This document shows positions 43,717 through 56,267 of a DNA stretch of 64,000 nucleotides, in pieces. The notes under the pieces are model-generated. The model was given only the letters and a program-made list of their open reading frames with translations, did no database searches and was not told the DNA's origin. Position 1 is the first letter of the stretch. Every line of letters starts with the position of its first letter. Origin of the DNA: Siphonodentalium dalli. Its lineage: Eukaryota; Mollusca; Scaphopoda; Gadilida; Siphonodentaliidae. The position numbers were made by a program, and so were the translations under genes. The stretch spans positions 23,941,141 to 24,005,140 of the forward strand of contig CP136065.1 of NCBI GenBank assembly GCA_032622095.1, given 5' to 3'.

Positions 43717-43789
43717 CCTAATCTTGAATTCGGCGACGGATACCACAACAATGATACTGAAATGTCGGGAACTCAAAAATAAATATCTG

Positions 43790-43890
43790 AAACCGTACTA
43801 CCACCTATAATGATTATAATTTAACCGTACTACCACCTATAATGATTATAATTTAGTACTACCACCTATAATGATTATAATTTAGCAATT
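43790..43890. repeat. Short tandem triplication
   Basis: CCGTACTACCACCTATAATG plus ATTATAATTTA occurs three times (the third lacks the first few bases). Confidence 0.93.
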
Positions 43891-45944
43891 ATATAGGTAC
43901 GATCGAATTATTTTGTTCTTGAATAGAACACGTACAAATGCTGGGACATCTTTAAAACCGTCATTTCTCGCTGTCACACAGATGTCCTCTGATTCTCAAT
44001 ATGTGGCATCGTATCAATGTGTGATTAGTGTATGATGCAACGATTTCCCTCCAATCAATATCATATCTCTCAACAAATAATGCACGGCACAGCGCGCCAC
44101 AATACAAACGTCAAGATTTGATATACGGTCCGTTTGAAGTTATCCCAGGAGCACCCTACGTCTCCACAAATCTATCCCAAAACACCGCTGTCTCCACAAA
44201 AATGTTCCAGACCATCAAAATCGATCAATAAATTTTGGACTGGATCATTTCATATGGTCATTGATCTGTTTGTAATTTGCTCTGTGAACAATACCCTTAT
44301 TGTGGAGTTAGAAAAGTAAATCCCGTATGGCATGTTCCAATATTGGCCCACCACTTGCAGCTGAGTTGACTTCCTTCTTTTAATAATAGGAGTTTGTTTC
44401 TCAGTAAATTTGTTTTTGCTGGCAGCACGCGTCGAGATGTCACCGACCGGCTTCGGCGATTGGTTTTATTTTATACGGCTGTTGCTCGTGGGAATAAAAA
44501 AAAGAAATTTATACCGGCTAAAAATATTGCTACATGCCATATGATCAGATGAAATCTGTCTATTAGGTATTTGTGATATCTCTTTTTTGTTAAAAGAGTG
44601 GCGTCTCGAGGGAAATTATTCAAACGGTTCTGACATGCTGCAATGCTCTATCGTGTTTTCTCTAAATTGACAAATTAGATCTGGTGAATGCGTTTCTCGT
44701 ATCGATGCATTTCATCACTGACAAAGAGATAGCACGTCGAAAAAACCAGTCAATTTCACAACTCTTTGGTTAAGTAATGCTAACATTTCATTCCCGTGAA
44801 CTCAATTTAACCGAAAACAAAGCCGTTCTATTTTAGAGTCAATTTACTTTTATCGTCAAATATTTAGAAATTAGAGATAAATGTGTTTATACTATGCATC
44901 AGAAATGTATACACGCATAGGCTCTACGATATGTTTTGATGCACGCTCCACGCAGAGTTCAGTCCCTGCTACGCAGGACTTACTCCTGCCAGGCCTACGC
45001 ATAATGAGAAGAAATCACTCATTGTTTTATATGAGACTTTTGTATTCTGCATCATTCTGATAAACTGAACTGCTCATATTCATTTGCATATTGTCTAGAT
45101 CAAACCAGAATGAATTGTAACTGACAAAACACTTCAATCAAAAATGTTAGATTTAATTAAGAAAATACACATGGCGGCAGCGGTCAGACATAGCGTAGCG
45201 AGGGGACAGAAGTCTGTTTTGTAACTTGGTTTTGATTGTCGGTTATTGTCTTGACACATTTTGAAATTTGCCATGCGGAGTTAATTCCCGATTTTGTAAA
45301 AAGAAAAGCTTTTGTTAAATTTTTTATATTTGAACAAATTAAAAAGCCATATATACGGCTGGAAAATTTCTATAACATTTTGACAACTGTTTTAAAGGAG
45401 TGTATAACTCATGTGGATCGGTGTTTCGTTTTGTTATCGACCTAGATGATGTCATAGATGTCTACTTTGCCTACTATGCGTCGGTATATATAAAGATTAT
45501 ATTCCACCAGTTCAAACCCTGGGGAATGTTTGATATTCTGACGGGGAACTTTAATACATGGAGAAAAAAAACAAGGCAAGAAATACATTCCTCAGGATGG
45601 ATACACACATGCATGTAATTTCTGTATGTAAAATACATGTATTTTACATGGCCACACCAATAATTGTCAACATTAATCACCTGCGCGCGAGCGGTTCATT
45701 GTTGACAGGCCAGACAAGTGAGTAGTGATACGCGAAGTCAAACTGTCTGCTATCAGGACATTTAAGGCCAGTCCAAAACATGTCTTCTCTTACGGATGCG
45801 GAAATTGGTCAAGTCTGTGTGATATCTGGCATTTTATTAATGCACGAACACCAGAAGCGACACGACTGTAATATACAGGCTTGATATAGAACATTTTCGA
45901 CCATGATGCTTGTTTGGCGTGGGTTCTCGAAAGCTTCAAATCGC
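43891..45944. other. Unassigned intergenic sequence
   Basis: No gene or element recognised. Short frames at 45236-45680 overlap on both strands without a domain. Confidence 0.4.
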
Positions 45945-47437
45945 TAAGGCCCGTTCCAAACGACGGATTTTTGTCGACTCGAATCTAATACCAGACCCAC
46001 AATTGTATTAAATGCGTCAAAAATGCGACGTTTGAAACAATTAGATCCGTGTCAGACGCATCACAGACGAATCTCCGTCCAATTCAGACGAATCTTCGTC
46101 GGTGATGCGTCTGAAATCCGTCTTGGTTTCAAACGTCGGATTTTTGACGACTCGAATCTAATACATTTGACGAGAAGAGCCGAAAGTTGCCGAAGAACGA
46201 ATGCAAATGATATGATAATGATATGATAATGGTATAATAATGAGGGGGCTCCCCTTATCTGAGGAAATACCCACATGACGTCATTTGTCGCACGCTCTCT
46301 TTGTCACAAAGAAAGATATATCTATAAGCATTGCTTAGGTAACATTGTGCAAATTGTAATTATTTTGATAGTTTGATTCCTCAACGACATGGCATGTCAC
46401 TGACTCACATCTTATAATGGATATAGTATCAATGTTTTAGAATAATCCATATATACCGGTATAAGGGGTAGGGGTTGTAGCAACTGATTTATAATAATTC
46501 ATATAGACCGATATTCCTTATTGTAAGGAATAGGGGTGGTAGTCTCTGATGTATAATAATTAATATTTACCGGTATTACTTATTATAAGGGGCAGAGGTG
46601 GTACTACTGATTTGTAATCATTCATATATACCGATATTACTTATTTATATATGCCGGTATTCCTTATTATAAGGGGTAGGGGTGGTAGCCTCATATTTAT
46701 AATAATTAATATAAACCGGTATTACGTATTATGAGGGGTAGGGATGGTAGCCTATGATTTATAATAATTCATAGATACCGGTATTCCTTATTATAAAGGA
46801 TATATAGGTGGTAGCCTGTGATTTATAATATATAATTAATATATTCCGGTATTCCTCATTATAAGGGGTAGGGGTGGTACCACTGATCTTATTTATAATA
46901 ATTCATATATACCGGCATTACTTATTATGAGGGGTATAGGGGTGGTAACCACTTATTTATAATAATTCATATATTTCGGTGTTCCTTATTATAAGGGTAG
47001 AGTGGTAGTCTCTGATTTATAATAATTCTTGTATACATGCATTTATATACACATTTATGGCAATTGGTTGCACGATCTAACATTTATTTGTAGCGCCTAT
47101 TATATTATATTATATAACTATATGTAGTATATACATCCTCATATACATATGCACATATATTCGCGCTGCAATCGCGCATATATTTATACATAATTTATAC
47201 TGTATTTTAGTATATATATATGTATAACATACCGGTATATATAGGCCTCTATATCTACGCGTGACCATTTTGTGAAGGTAACATGGAGTGCACCTTTAAA
47301 TAAATCGACCGATGTATTAGATTCGACGCGACAAAGATGCGTCCGTCTGAAACAAAATTGACCGCAGACGCATCACCGACGGATTTAATACAATTAGATT
47401 CGAGTCGACAAAAATCCGTCGTTTGGAACGGGCCTAA
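45945..47437. mobile_element. PIF/Harbinger-like non-autonomous element with TAA duplications
   Basis: The TIRs run from 45948 (GGCCCGTTCCAAACGACGGA then TTTTTGTCGACTCGAATCTA) and to 47434 (the inverse, about 42 bp nearly perfect). TAA flanks both ends (45945-45947, 47435-47437). GGCC-starting TIRs and a 3-bp TAA/TTA duplication are typical of PIF/Harbinger. The interior has further inverted copies of GATGCGTCTG / CAGACGCATC and no transposase frame. Its middle is an AT-rich tandem array (46430-47010). Confidence 0.88.
46430..47010. repeat. Degenerate ~63-bp tandem repeat inside the Harbinger-like element
   Basis: About nine units of the form TTTATAATAATTCATATATA, CCGGTATT(A/C)CTTATTATA, AGGGGTAGGGGTGGTAGCC. 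The units are diverged, with several small indels and one partly doubled unit near 46640. Confidence 0.87.
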
Positions 47438-47884
47438 GGGACTTAGTTGAATGTATCGGTCGGAATAATCTGGGCAAGAAGGTACAATATAATATGTTTT
47501 ATTTAAATAGCGCAGAGTTAGCCACCACCGCCTGGTAGCTGTCGGGGTCATATATAGCCCCAAGTCGGGGATCATATATAGCCAAGAGAGGACTGGTAAT
47601 TATTTAAATAGAACGTCAACCATATATGGGTTATCACACGAACAATTATTTTAAGTGGCCTGGCGACACGGGCCAAAATAGCGGATTATCTACATTCCGA
47701 CTTAATTTGAACTAGAACTCAGTGCGGTCAACACCTCGGCAATGATTGGGTTTGGGTTGTCAGTTGACACATATTACATTGTCTGTATGATCCATGTAAA
47801 ACGAAAAATACACGATAATTACAGAGATTACATGCATGTGTGTATCCACCCTTAATGGTTAGTCCTAATTGTTCATTATAATGA
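47438..47884. other. Unassigned intergenic sequence
   Basis: Nothing recognised. Confidence 0.4.
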
Positions 47885-48365
47885 TTTATCACACAATTAA
47901 CCCATAAACCCGGTCTCATATGTTTAGTAAGACACACGGGTATTATCGGCACGCGCAGTGACGTGAGAGCTTAGTGCAATTATGTCAATGCCGGAACTTT
48001 ATTATGATGTTAATTAGAATATAATTATGATATTCGATTTGTGTTGGGTTATTTAATGTTGACTGTGAAATAAACATGGGTGTCAACATGAAAAGACACA
48101 CATAAATGGAACTATATTTTATCTTGAAGGTGGCTTTACTACCTCTTTGGTTGTGATAATGAATTCAATAATAATTTTGTTTAACCCCAGCCGTTTCGAG
48201 ATCGTTTTTCCTTGCTAAAATGTGATTATGTGATAAAATGGATCACAAATTCGTAGCAATTCTATATATACGAAATGTATTAACATCGTCCACCAAATTC
48301 CACTCGTTTAATAAATTTCGTTTCGAATTGCGACTCATTGGAGATCCTCTATGTATTTCACACGA
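47885..48365 (+). mobile_element. ~480-bp non-autonomous element (family P4)
   Basis: CACACAATTAACCCATAAAC, AGTAAGACACACGGGTATTA, ATGCCGGAACTTTATTATG, TTGTGTTGGGTTATTTAATG, TTTGGTTGTGATAATG and the end CATTGGAGATCCTC match the copies at 20100 and 29490. A short internal deletion after ATAAACATGGGTGTC marks this copy. Confidence 0.83.
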
Positions 48366-49423
48366 GTTGAAGGTCCCAGCTCGAGATTACAAGATTAGTC
48401 CACTTTTGTGAGTCTATTTTGCTTCACGTCGCTTATAATCATGAAATATTTCCAGAGTAATCAATTCAAAGTTTATTGCGATATCGGCTCATAAATGTCG
48501 CTTAATCATGCAATATCGAGCCGGTACCACCCCTACTGTGAATTAGGAAGATTAAGGAAAGATTCTATAGGGCGTGTTTACATTGCAGTAGATCTGTATA
48601 CAGATATGTGTGAAGTAACGTGTCGGAGATTGCTGTGATAACAACATGAGTACTGATAGTGATCATCAGTACTCTGGTTATTGACAATTCAAGATGAGTC
48701 GTGTCAGTTTAGGCCAGACAAAAAAAAAATAATCAACTATCAGCAGACCAAAGCAGTTTATTATTACACCAGTTGATAATGGTTATGCTATGCTTTTGCG
48801 GAGCCCCGTTGATCACTGAATGTGCTAAGGTATTACAAAACTCCAAGAAGAACAAATATTAATAAGATATACTGTATATAGTAAACACTTTACTTTAAGT
48901 ACTTTGTCACAACACGCACACAGGTTCCAACACCTATCCATACTTGCACATAACGGCCCACCACACTGGCCAGGGGAGCCCACTTTAATCCAACTGTAAT
49001 TATATGTCATGTATATCGATCTCTCCTATACTTGGAGGTAATACAGATATCTCTTATATACACAGTGTGAAATACGTGAGTTGAAATGACAAAGAAAGAT
49101 TAAGCACATTCGCCAAGCCCGAGTAACAATTAATCAAATAAGATTTGCCTGTCGCAATACCTCGGTGTTGACCATGACTTATAACGGATACGATTTTTGC
49201 TCACACGAACGAATACCGTTTTCTTTCTGTGTGCATTTCTATATCAACCCGTTTACACTAGTATGCGTGTAGAACTGTATACATATATACAGCAATGTAA
49301 ACAGTCCGACGGAACAGGTAAATGTATTAACAAAGAAATATTTTCTCTGCATGCGTTGTACGTTCAAAGTTATAAACTGGACGTCAGAACATGAACACGT
49401 TCCCAGGTTTTGAACTGGTGAAG
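48366..49423. other. Unassigned intergenic sequence
   Basis: Nothing recognised. Confidence 0.4.
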
Positions 49424-50765
49424 TATGATACGGGTGCAGCCGGAGTATATCGATTCGTGGTATGATACGGGTGCAGCCGGAGTATATCGATTCGTGGTAT
49501 GATACGGGTGCAGCCGGAGTATATCGATTCGTGGTATGATACGGGTGCAGCCGGAGTATATCGATTCGTGGTATGATACGGGTGCAGTCGGAGTATATCG
49601 ATTCGTGGTATGATACGGGTGCAGCCGGAGTATATCGATTCGTGGTATGATACGGGTGCAGCCGGAGTATATCGATTCGTGGTATGATACGGGTGCAGCC
49701 GGAGTATATCGATTCGTGGTATGATACGGGTGCAGCCGGAGTATATCGATTCGTGGTATGATACGGGTGCAGCCGGAGTATATCGATTCGTGGTATGATA
49801 CGGGTGCAGCCGGAGTATATCGATTCGTGGTATGATACGGGTGCAGCCGGAGTATATCGATTCGTGGTATGATACGGGTGCAGCCGGAGTATATCGATTC
49901 GTGGTATGATACGGGTGCAGCCGGAGTATATCGATTCGTGGTATGATACGGGTGCAGCCGGAGTATATCGATTCGTGGTATGATACGGGTGCAGCCGGAG
50001 TATATCGATTCGTGGTATGATACGGGTGCAGCCGGAGTATATCGATTCGTGGTATGATACGGGTGCAGCCGGAGTATATCGATTCGTGGTATGATACGGG
50101 TGCAGCCGGAGTATATCGATTCGTGGTATGATACGGGTGCAGCCGGAGTATATCGATTCGTGGTATGATACGGGTGCAGCCGGAGTATATCGATTCGTGG
50201 TATGATACGGGTGCAGCCGGAGTATATCGATTCGTGGTATGATACGGGTGCAGCCGGAGTATATCGATTCGTGGTATGATACGGGTGCAGCCGGAGTATA
50301 TCGATTCGTGGTATGATACGGGTGCAGCCGGAGTATATCGATTCGTGGTATGATACGGGTGCAGCCGGAGTATATCGATTCGTGGTATGATACGGGTGGT
50401 GCAGCCGGAGTATATCGATTCGTGGTATGATACGGGTGCAGCCGGAGTATATCGATTCGTGGTATGATACGGGTGCAGCCGGAGTATATCGATTCGTGGT
50501 ATGATACGGGTGCAGCCGGAGTATATCGATTCGTGGTATGATACGGGTGCAGCCGGAGTATATCGATTCGTGGTATGATACGGGTGCAGCCGGAGTATAT
50601 CGATTCGTGGTTTGATACGGGTGCAGCCGGAGTATATCGATTCGTGGTATGATACGGGTGCAGCCGGAGTATATCGATTCGTGGTATGATACGGGTGCAG
50701 CCGGAGTATATCGATTCGTGGTATGATACGGGTGCAGCCGGAGTATATCGATTCGTGGTATGATC
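49424..50765. repeat. 37-bp satellite, about 36 nearly identical units
   Basis: The unit is GTATGATACGGGTGCAGCCG plus GAGTATATCGATTCGTG. I noticed only three departures: CAGTCGG near 49588, a 3-bp insertion (GGGTGGTGCAG) near 50397 and TTTGATACG near 50611. The array starts and stops sharply, the last unit running into GATCTATTATCGATATATC. Confidence 0.98.
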
Positions 50766-51564
50766 TATTATCGATATATCTGATCCTTCTTACAAATTCA
50801 GAACGGAACAGTAAAGATCATTGAGTGTTAATCTATTACGATATAGAAAAAAATAAAGATCATTCAGTAATAAAGTGCGTTTGTCTGACTCCTGGGCGAA
50901 TAATTTAAAACGGTCGGGGGGGGTCTGGAACAAATTTGCAGACACGAGGCTAAAAAAAAATTTCAAAACTCAAGGCACCCCACCACTTGCAAATAAAATA
51001 TGTTTTTCTTGGGCAAAATTTGTGACCCACCCCCTTATCCCATATTTGACACTTTTAAATGCATTTTTACTAATTGTTTTTATTGGGAATACCATCCCAA
51101 ATGTATTCCTTGTTCACTCTTGTTTCCAATCCTGTTTTACAAGTCACTAAAATTGACTAAATATATCAACAGCGTGGAATTCTAAATGCTCAGCAGAACT
51201 TCGATAGAATTTGAACATTGTGCGTATGTAAATGAAAGGTGAGTGTTATGTGAATTTCATGTCAATATAGATATTGTGTATGTCTAGAATTGCTATTTTC
51301 ACGAGTATAAACCGATATTCAATCATGTATATATTGCTTAAAACAAATCTACCGTTGTTTCGTATGAACAGTATACGTATAACATGCCACGTATAATATA
51401 TCTAGCAATGGTTTTGGCAGCTTTCGATTATGGCCATTTGTATTAGTATATCTCGATTTTCCTCAACACCACAATATCTAGATATCATCTACACCATCAT
51501 TACTTAACTTACTCCTGTGTATCTAGAACCATCAAACATACACTCCGGTGACGTTTCATGGCCA
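50766..51564. other. Unassigned intergenic sequence
   Basis: Nothing recognised. The plus frame at 50875-51150 has no recognisable domain. Confidence 0.4.
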
Positions 51565-52052
51565 TTAAAGGTACTCAATCCGAACAGAGGGTCCCCATCT
51601 CAACAGATTCCAACAACAACAATCCGATCAGAGGGTCCTATATTACTATTTCTTTGGCTTTGTGGGTAAAAAATATTTGATTCGAGTCGAGGAACCCATC
51701 AAACAAAGCTCAGAGTTATTAGATATTGATTTTTGAAATTTGTTATTTACTCGAGATGAGTACTAATAATTGCCTTCAACTGCCGTAATCTGCTCTGGAT
51801 GTGTACACCAAAATCTATTCAAACAGACAAGGATGGATAACTCTAAAATCAAGTGGTAATAATAACGCAATTTTGACTGAGTTCTGGGCCAGATAGTATT
51901 CCCGATAATGAAAAATAATAGATTTCTAAAATCGATGTCTAACAAATCTGAGCTTTGATGGGTGACTTCCTCGACTCGAATCAAATATTTTTGACCCCCG
52001 AAGCCATTGAAATAGTAATTGAGAGGAGTTTTATCGGATTGAGTACCTTTAA
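51565..52052. mobile_element. Long-TIR element (family P7), full copy
   Basis: Left TTAAAGGTACTCAATCCGA and right TCGGATTGAGTACCTTTAA are inverted. The arms continue with ATTACTATTTCTTTGGCTT, GTAAAAAATATTTGATTCGA and AAAGCTCAGA and their inverses, well over 100 bp. Truncated copy at 34072-34495. Confidence 0.87.
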
Positions 52053-55000
52053 CAACATCCTGACCGAATAACACGGTAAAAAAATAATTTAATTCCACCT
52101 CGAATGCTAGCAATTTCATGAATGTGGGATTCGAACCTGTTTCTAACATTAACAGTGAAGAAAAACGTCAATTATTTTGCATCCCCCCCTAATAACCAAT
52201 TGAAAACCAGTAAAATATGCGGCTACGGCTGTCCGAAATATACCACTAATACCACGATTTCCAACTCACATACTCATCAAAAATACATCCTCCGCCATAT
52301 TGGATCATCTTCATCGTTTTATCCACCGTTTTCTCCACCGATCCTGCACCACTGTGTATATGTGCCATCCTACTATACCATTTAGTCTTCACCATTATTA
52401 TTGACTATTGATCCAAATAAATGGCGTGAAAAATTCTATCCAAGTCTGCTTCAATTATATTAATATAGGTAAGGTACTGTATTCTCTGAAACAAACTATC
52501 TGCCTAAAAACCAAATTTAACCCCATGCAACATAATTTTGAGCGTGATATTGTTGTAAAATCCAGTGATAAAACCAGGTGACTTCTCGGTCCGTGTGTAT
52601 TGTGTAGCAATGTGGTGACTGATCTGGAGTTTAGTTTAAACATATTTATTAAGCTAAACTCAGCTTAAGGGATCGGAGCACAAGTTACAAAACTTACGGT
52701 TGCTCCTCTCCCTACAAATGTTACAAATAATAGATATACATACAAAAGACGACAATTACAGCACGATACAAAAACAATCAAAGCAAGTAAATTTGGAGAA
52801 AAACCGTCATCCGTGATCCACTGGCGAAAGGAAGGGACTCTCTACCACATATCCATCTGAATTGAAGAGCACTGTTTGAGGTTTTAATATACGATTACGG
52901 TCAAGATCTGGAGCCTGCCACACCTTTGCGCACATTATTATCATTTGAACATTTTTAATTTAAAAAAAAACATTTGAAACAATTTGAAAACCTGAGGCCG
53001 TTATACCATCATCCAGGTTGCCCCGAGTCATCACACCTAATTTGGTTGAGATCGGTCCAGGAGTCAGGGAGAAATGTTGCGAACAGACATACGGATATAC
53101 AGATAGATAGACAGATTATATACTCCTTTATATCAGCAGATATACACGTAAATACACAAAAATTGGTTCACAATTTTGTAGTATTTAGTGTGTAAATTGT
53201 TTTCAGGGAAAAACCCGCATATTTAGATAATTTAAATAATTTCGGCCAAATTTGTGGACTGAAATGGTCGCCAGATGAAAAAAATATAAACTTATAGGTT
53301 GTAATATCCAACAGTTGCAAGAACCCGTTGTAAACTCGATGAAAACTAGAACCTAACATGGGGTGAAAATAGAAATTACTGAAAGGGGTGCATATAGAAA
53401 CTATAGGTGAACACCCCTAACATGGACCCTCTAGCCACGTCCCTGTTAACTCATGATTTACACTGGTTTAATGTTTCCATTCGTTGTACAGTTCCGGGCC
53501 TATAATGTCGAATAACAGGATAGCCTATACTATTAATATGACATTAGAACATAAAACACAAACAAACATAAACGTTTTGACCCTTGCACATGCACCCCCG
53601 CCCTAAAGATGATCCATGTGCCGGCCTGTCCGAATGATAATTGGGATACTTTCAAGCAGAAACGGTCAAAATGTGAAGCATATATCATTCGCATCTTTGA
53701 CATCCCAGCTCTGGTTTGGCAACATCTCATCGATGGATCGATATGTGGCTTTGATACCCGAAATTATGGTGGGTACCCACACTTGGACGCAGATAGTATT
53801 TTTGCGAACCGATCTGCGGGCTGAACAATTTTATGGTTAATTAAACATATAGTTTTCTATTGATACACGCATTATCAGCCACCTATGACTGATAATTATG
53901 TTTCAAACGAACGACCTAACGTCAAAAAGTGTCTACTATTTATGATAAACTCGGAAATGAGTCGGAATTTCTATTAAATTTATCGGGGTGAGAGCAAGCT
54001 ATGGTTCGCTTTGCGGAATTATGTTTTGAATAGTGGATATCACCATTTAACTGGGAGATATATAGCTTCATATGAGGGAAGATATGTTCATTTATCAAAA
54101 CCACATGGTCTGGTTTGGTGATACCCTCGGGTTTGGCGATACCACATACACGGGGGTGTTAATTTGATCGAAGAATGCATCGACAGCGTGCAATTACCAA
54201 CTTTACATTTTAATTTCGGAGATTTTATGTCACTTGAAGACACATGGCGGTGTTCGCTCCAAAATATTCGCTTTTGAATTTTTCCCGGTATCGAAGTAGG
54301 TCGATAAATACTTTAACTACCTTTCTACGAGGATTATTTGTCACGGGAAGACGCATTGAAGTAAACAAAAATACAACTGCGAACACGATGTCTGGGTCCC
54401 AAACAAAAACAGCCATTTGCACGACGCGGAACAGAAAAGAGCGTTCCGTGTTAGTCTATTCCTGTTATTGAAGAAACAAAGAGAGTTTGTTTAATTTCTG
54501 TGCGAAACATTTAACACAGCTGGATAATCGCTGTGACCATGGAAAGTAATTTTCACATTATATGAAGGGCCTAAATATTTTGTGTATTTGTCAACCTATC
54601 TTATATCTCCTTAGTCTTACACGTAGAGCGAATTTGGGAGCTCGAATGAGCCATGTCCGTTTAAATTATCTTGCTATACACTAAAGTCTCACATACATCA
54701 TGGTATCACGTGAACCTATTCCATTGATAGAATTTCACAGGTTCGCAGAGTTAGGCGACAGACGTGGGGCCTTTTGGGATTTCCCTAACAACCTACAGAA
54801 TTACGCATCCAATCAAAATCCCCGTGAGATCGCCTTCAATTATTCATTCACGTGACGGGAAAATTCACAAAAAAATAGAACCCAAAAGGCCGCTGTGCTT
54901 ACGTCAACCCCCGGCAACGAAAGTTATTCATCAATTTGTTTTCGGTGTTTTAAATTAGAGTTAGATGTTATAATCAATAAAAACTGTCAATCACCTAATC

Positions 55001-55379
55001 ACAAGCCATTGTCAATTGATCATTGGTGCTTTGTACACGGTGGTGGGTGTTCCCGAGGTTTCAATTGATCGGCGTAGAGACGGACAAATCAAATTTGTGA
55101 GTGCCACCAATCTCCAATAGAGTTTGATTGGGATCACCGGAGCATGGTGTTGAACTAATTCAACTCAACTGGCACGTGCTGTAGTTTGTATTCCAGGCTC
55201 GTTTACACCAACAACACATTCACTGACACCAGGAACGGAGTTATTCGTTTGTTGATATCAATGTAAGGTAAGATTGAATTGTATGTTTTCTTGTTTATGA
55301 AAGTTTCAAAGTGCGATCACATAGTGCGTCGACTCCAGTTTCGAGGATACGTGGCCCCGATTTTTCCTAAGGATTCACT
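52053..55379. other. Unassigned intergenic sequence with repeat remnants
   Basis: A tail at 52630-52820 (inverse of GAGCAACCGTAAGTTTTGTA with an AATAAATATG end) looks like the 3' end of a minus-strand transposon. At 53010-53125 GAGATCGGTCCAGGAGTCAG followed by GACA/GATA runs resembles the simple-repeat flank of the Helitron-like elements. No gene is supported. Confidence 0.45.
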
Positions 55380-56267
55380 CTTGATAAGATAGGATAAGAT
55401 AAGATACGTTTTAATGGTCTTTAAGACACATATTGGTGTAGGACAACCTACATGTATAGATAAAAATAAACATGAATACATGGTATATATGTGATATACA
55501 TGTAACAAGTAACAGATTAACATAAATTGTAAAGATGTAGAATATCAAATTATTTGATTTATTACTGGACATAGGTCACCTGCTGAAGGATGGGATGTAC
55601 CATATGGTACATTACCACTTCCGCAGTTGACCAATGCCCAGCATGAGTATGGAGTTTATACGGGATATGAGACTGTAAAGAAGTTGTCCGGCACTAACAG
55701 GTGACCAAAAACCATCGGGGATAGCATAAGAAAACAGTCCTAAGACCATTTATTTCCATTATGGTCCCCATTATTCCTCTTGGAATATTCATCATATTTT
55801 GTAGCTATAAGCATTATCGAAAGGTGTTATAGACGAAAGTAAATAATACAACACGAGCCAACACTTCTGGAAAAAACAACTGCCAAGTATTGTATACCCC
55901 AAACAAGTTACCCAATTTCATGGTATATATTGGGATCCTCTGAGTCAGAGATCCCATTTTGTTTGCTCAGGCAAGGAATCTACTAATGCAGAATTCATCA
56001 CATTTTGCTGCTATGCAACGTTGAGAGGAGATATTGACCATGATAAATCATTCACTACCAAAAATATCCAAACAATTAAGGAAACTCAGTTGTTAGATTA
56101 GATTTTATTATATTTTTCGGTAACATTCATGAATCATGTGCATGTAGACAGTGCAATGCTACAGAAAATATTATAAAACATTATATATATCATATGGTAT
56201 GTAAACTGTATGTATAACACAAGTAAAATCGCTTAGTATATCATATTGTTATATATAATATACTAGC
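55380..56267. other. Intergenic sequence starting with a GATAAGATA tail
   Basis: GATAAGATAGGATAAGATAA at 55385 and a similar AAGATAAGATAAG at 35607 look like the ends of a dispersed retroelement family. The rest is unassigned. Confidence 0.4.

Noticed and set aside
46023-46276. Opposed frames with repeated RRIF / RRIS motifs
   Set aside because: Translation of inverted GATGCGTCTG blocks inside the Harbinger-like element; not a transposase.
52120-52150. GGGATTCGAACC, the inverse of a tRNA B box
   Set aside because: The flanking bases cannot form the T-arm stem and no acceptor stem or A box is positioned correctly.
54225-54471. Opposed frames of 65 and 75 codons
   Set aside because: Overlapping on both strands with no domain, splice context or repeat; consistent with chance.
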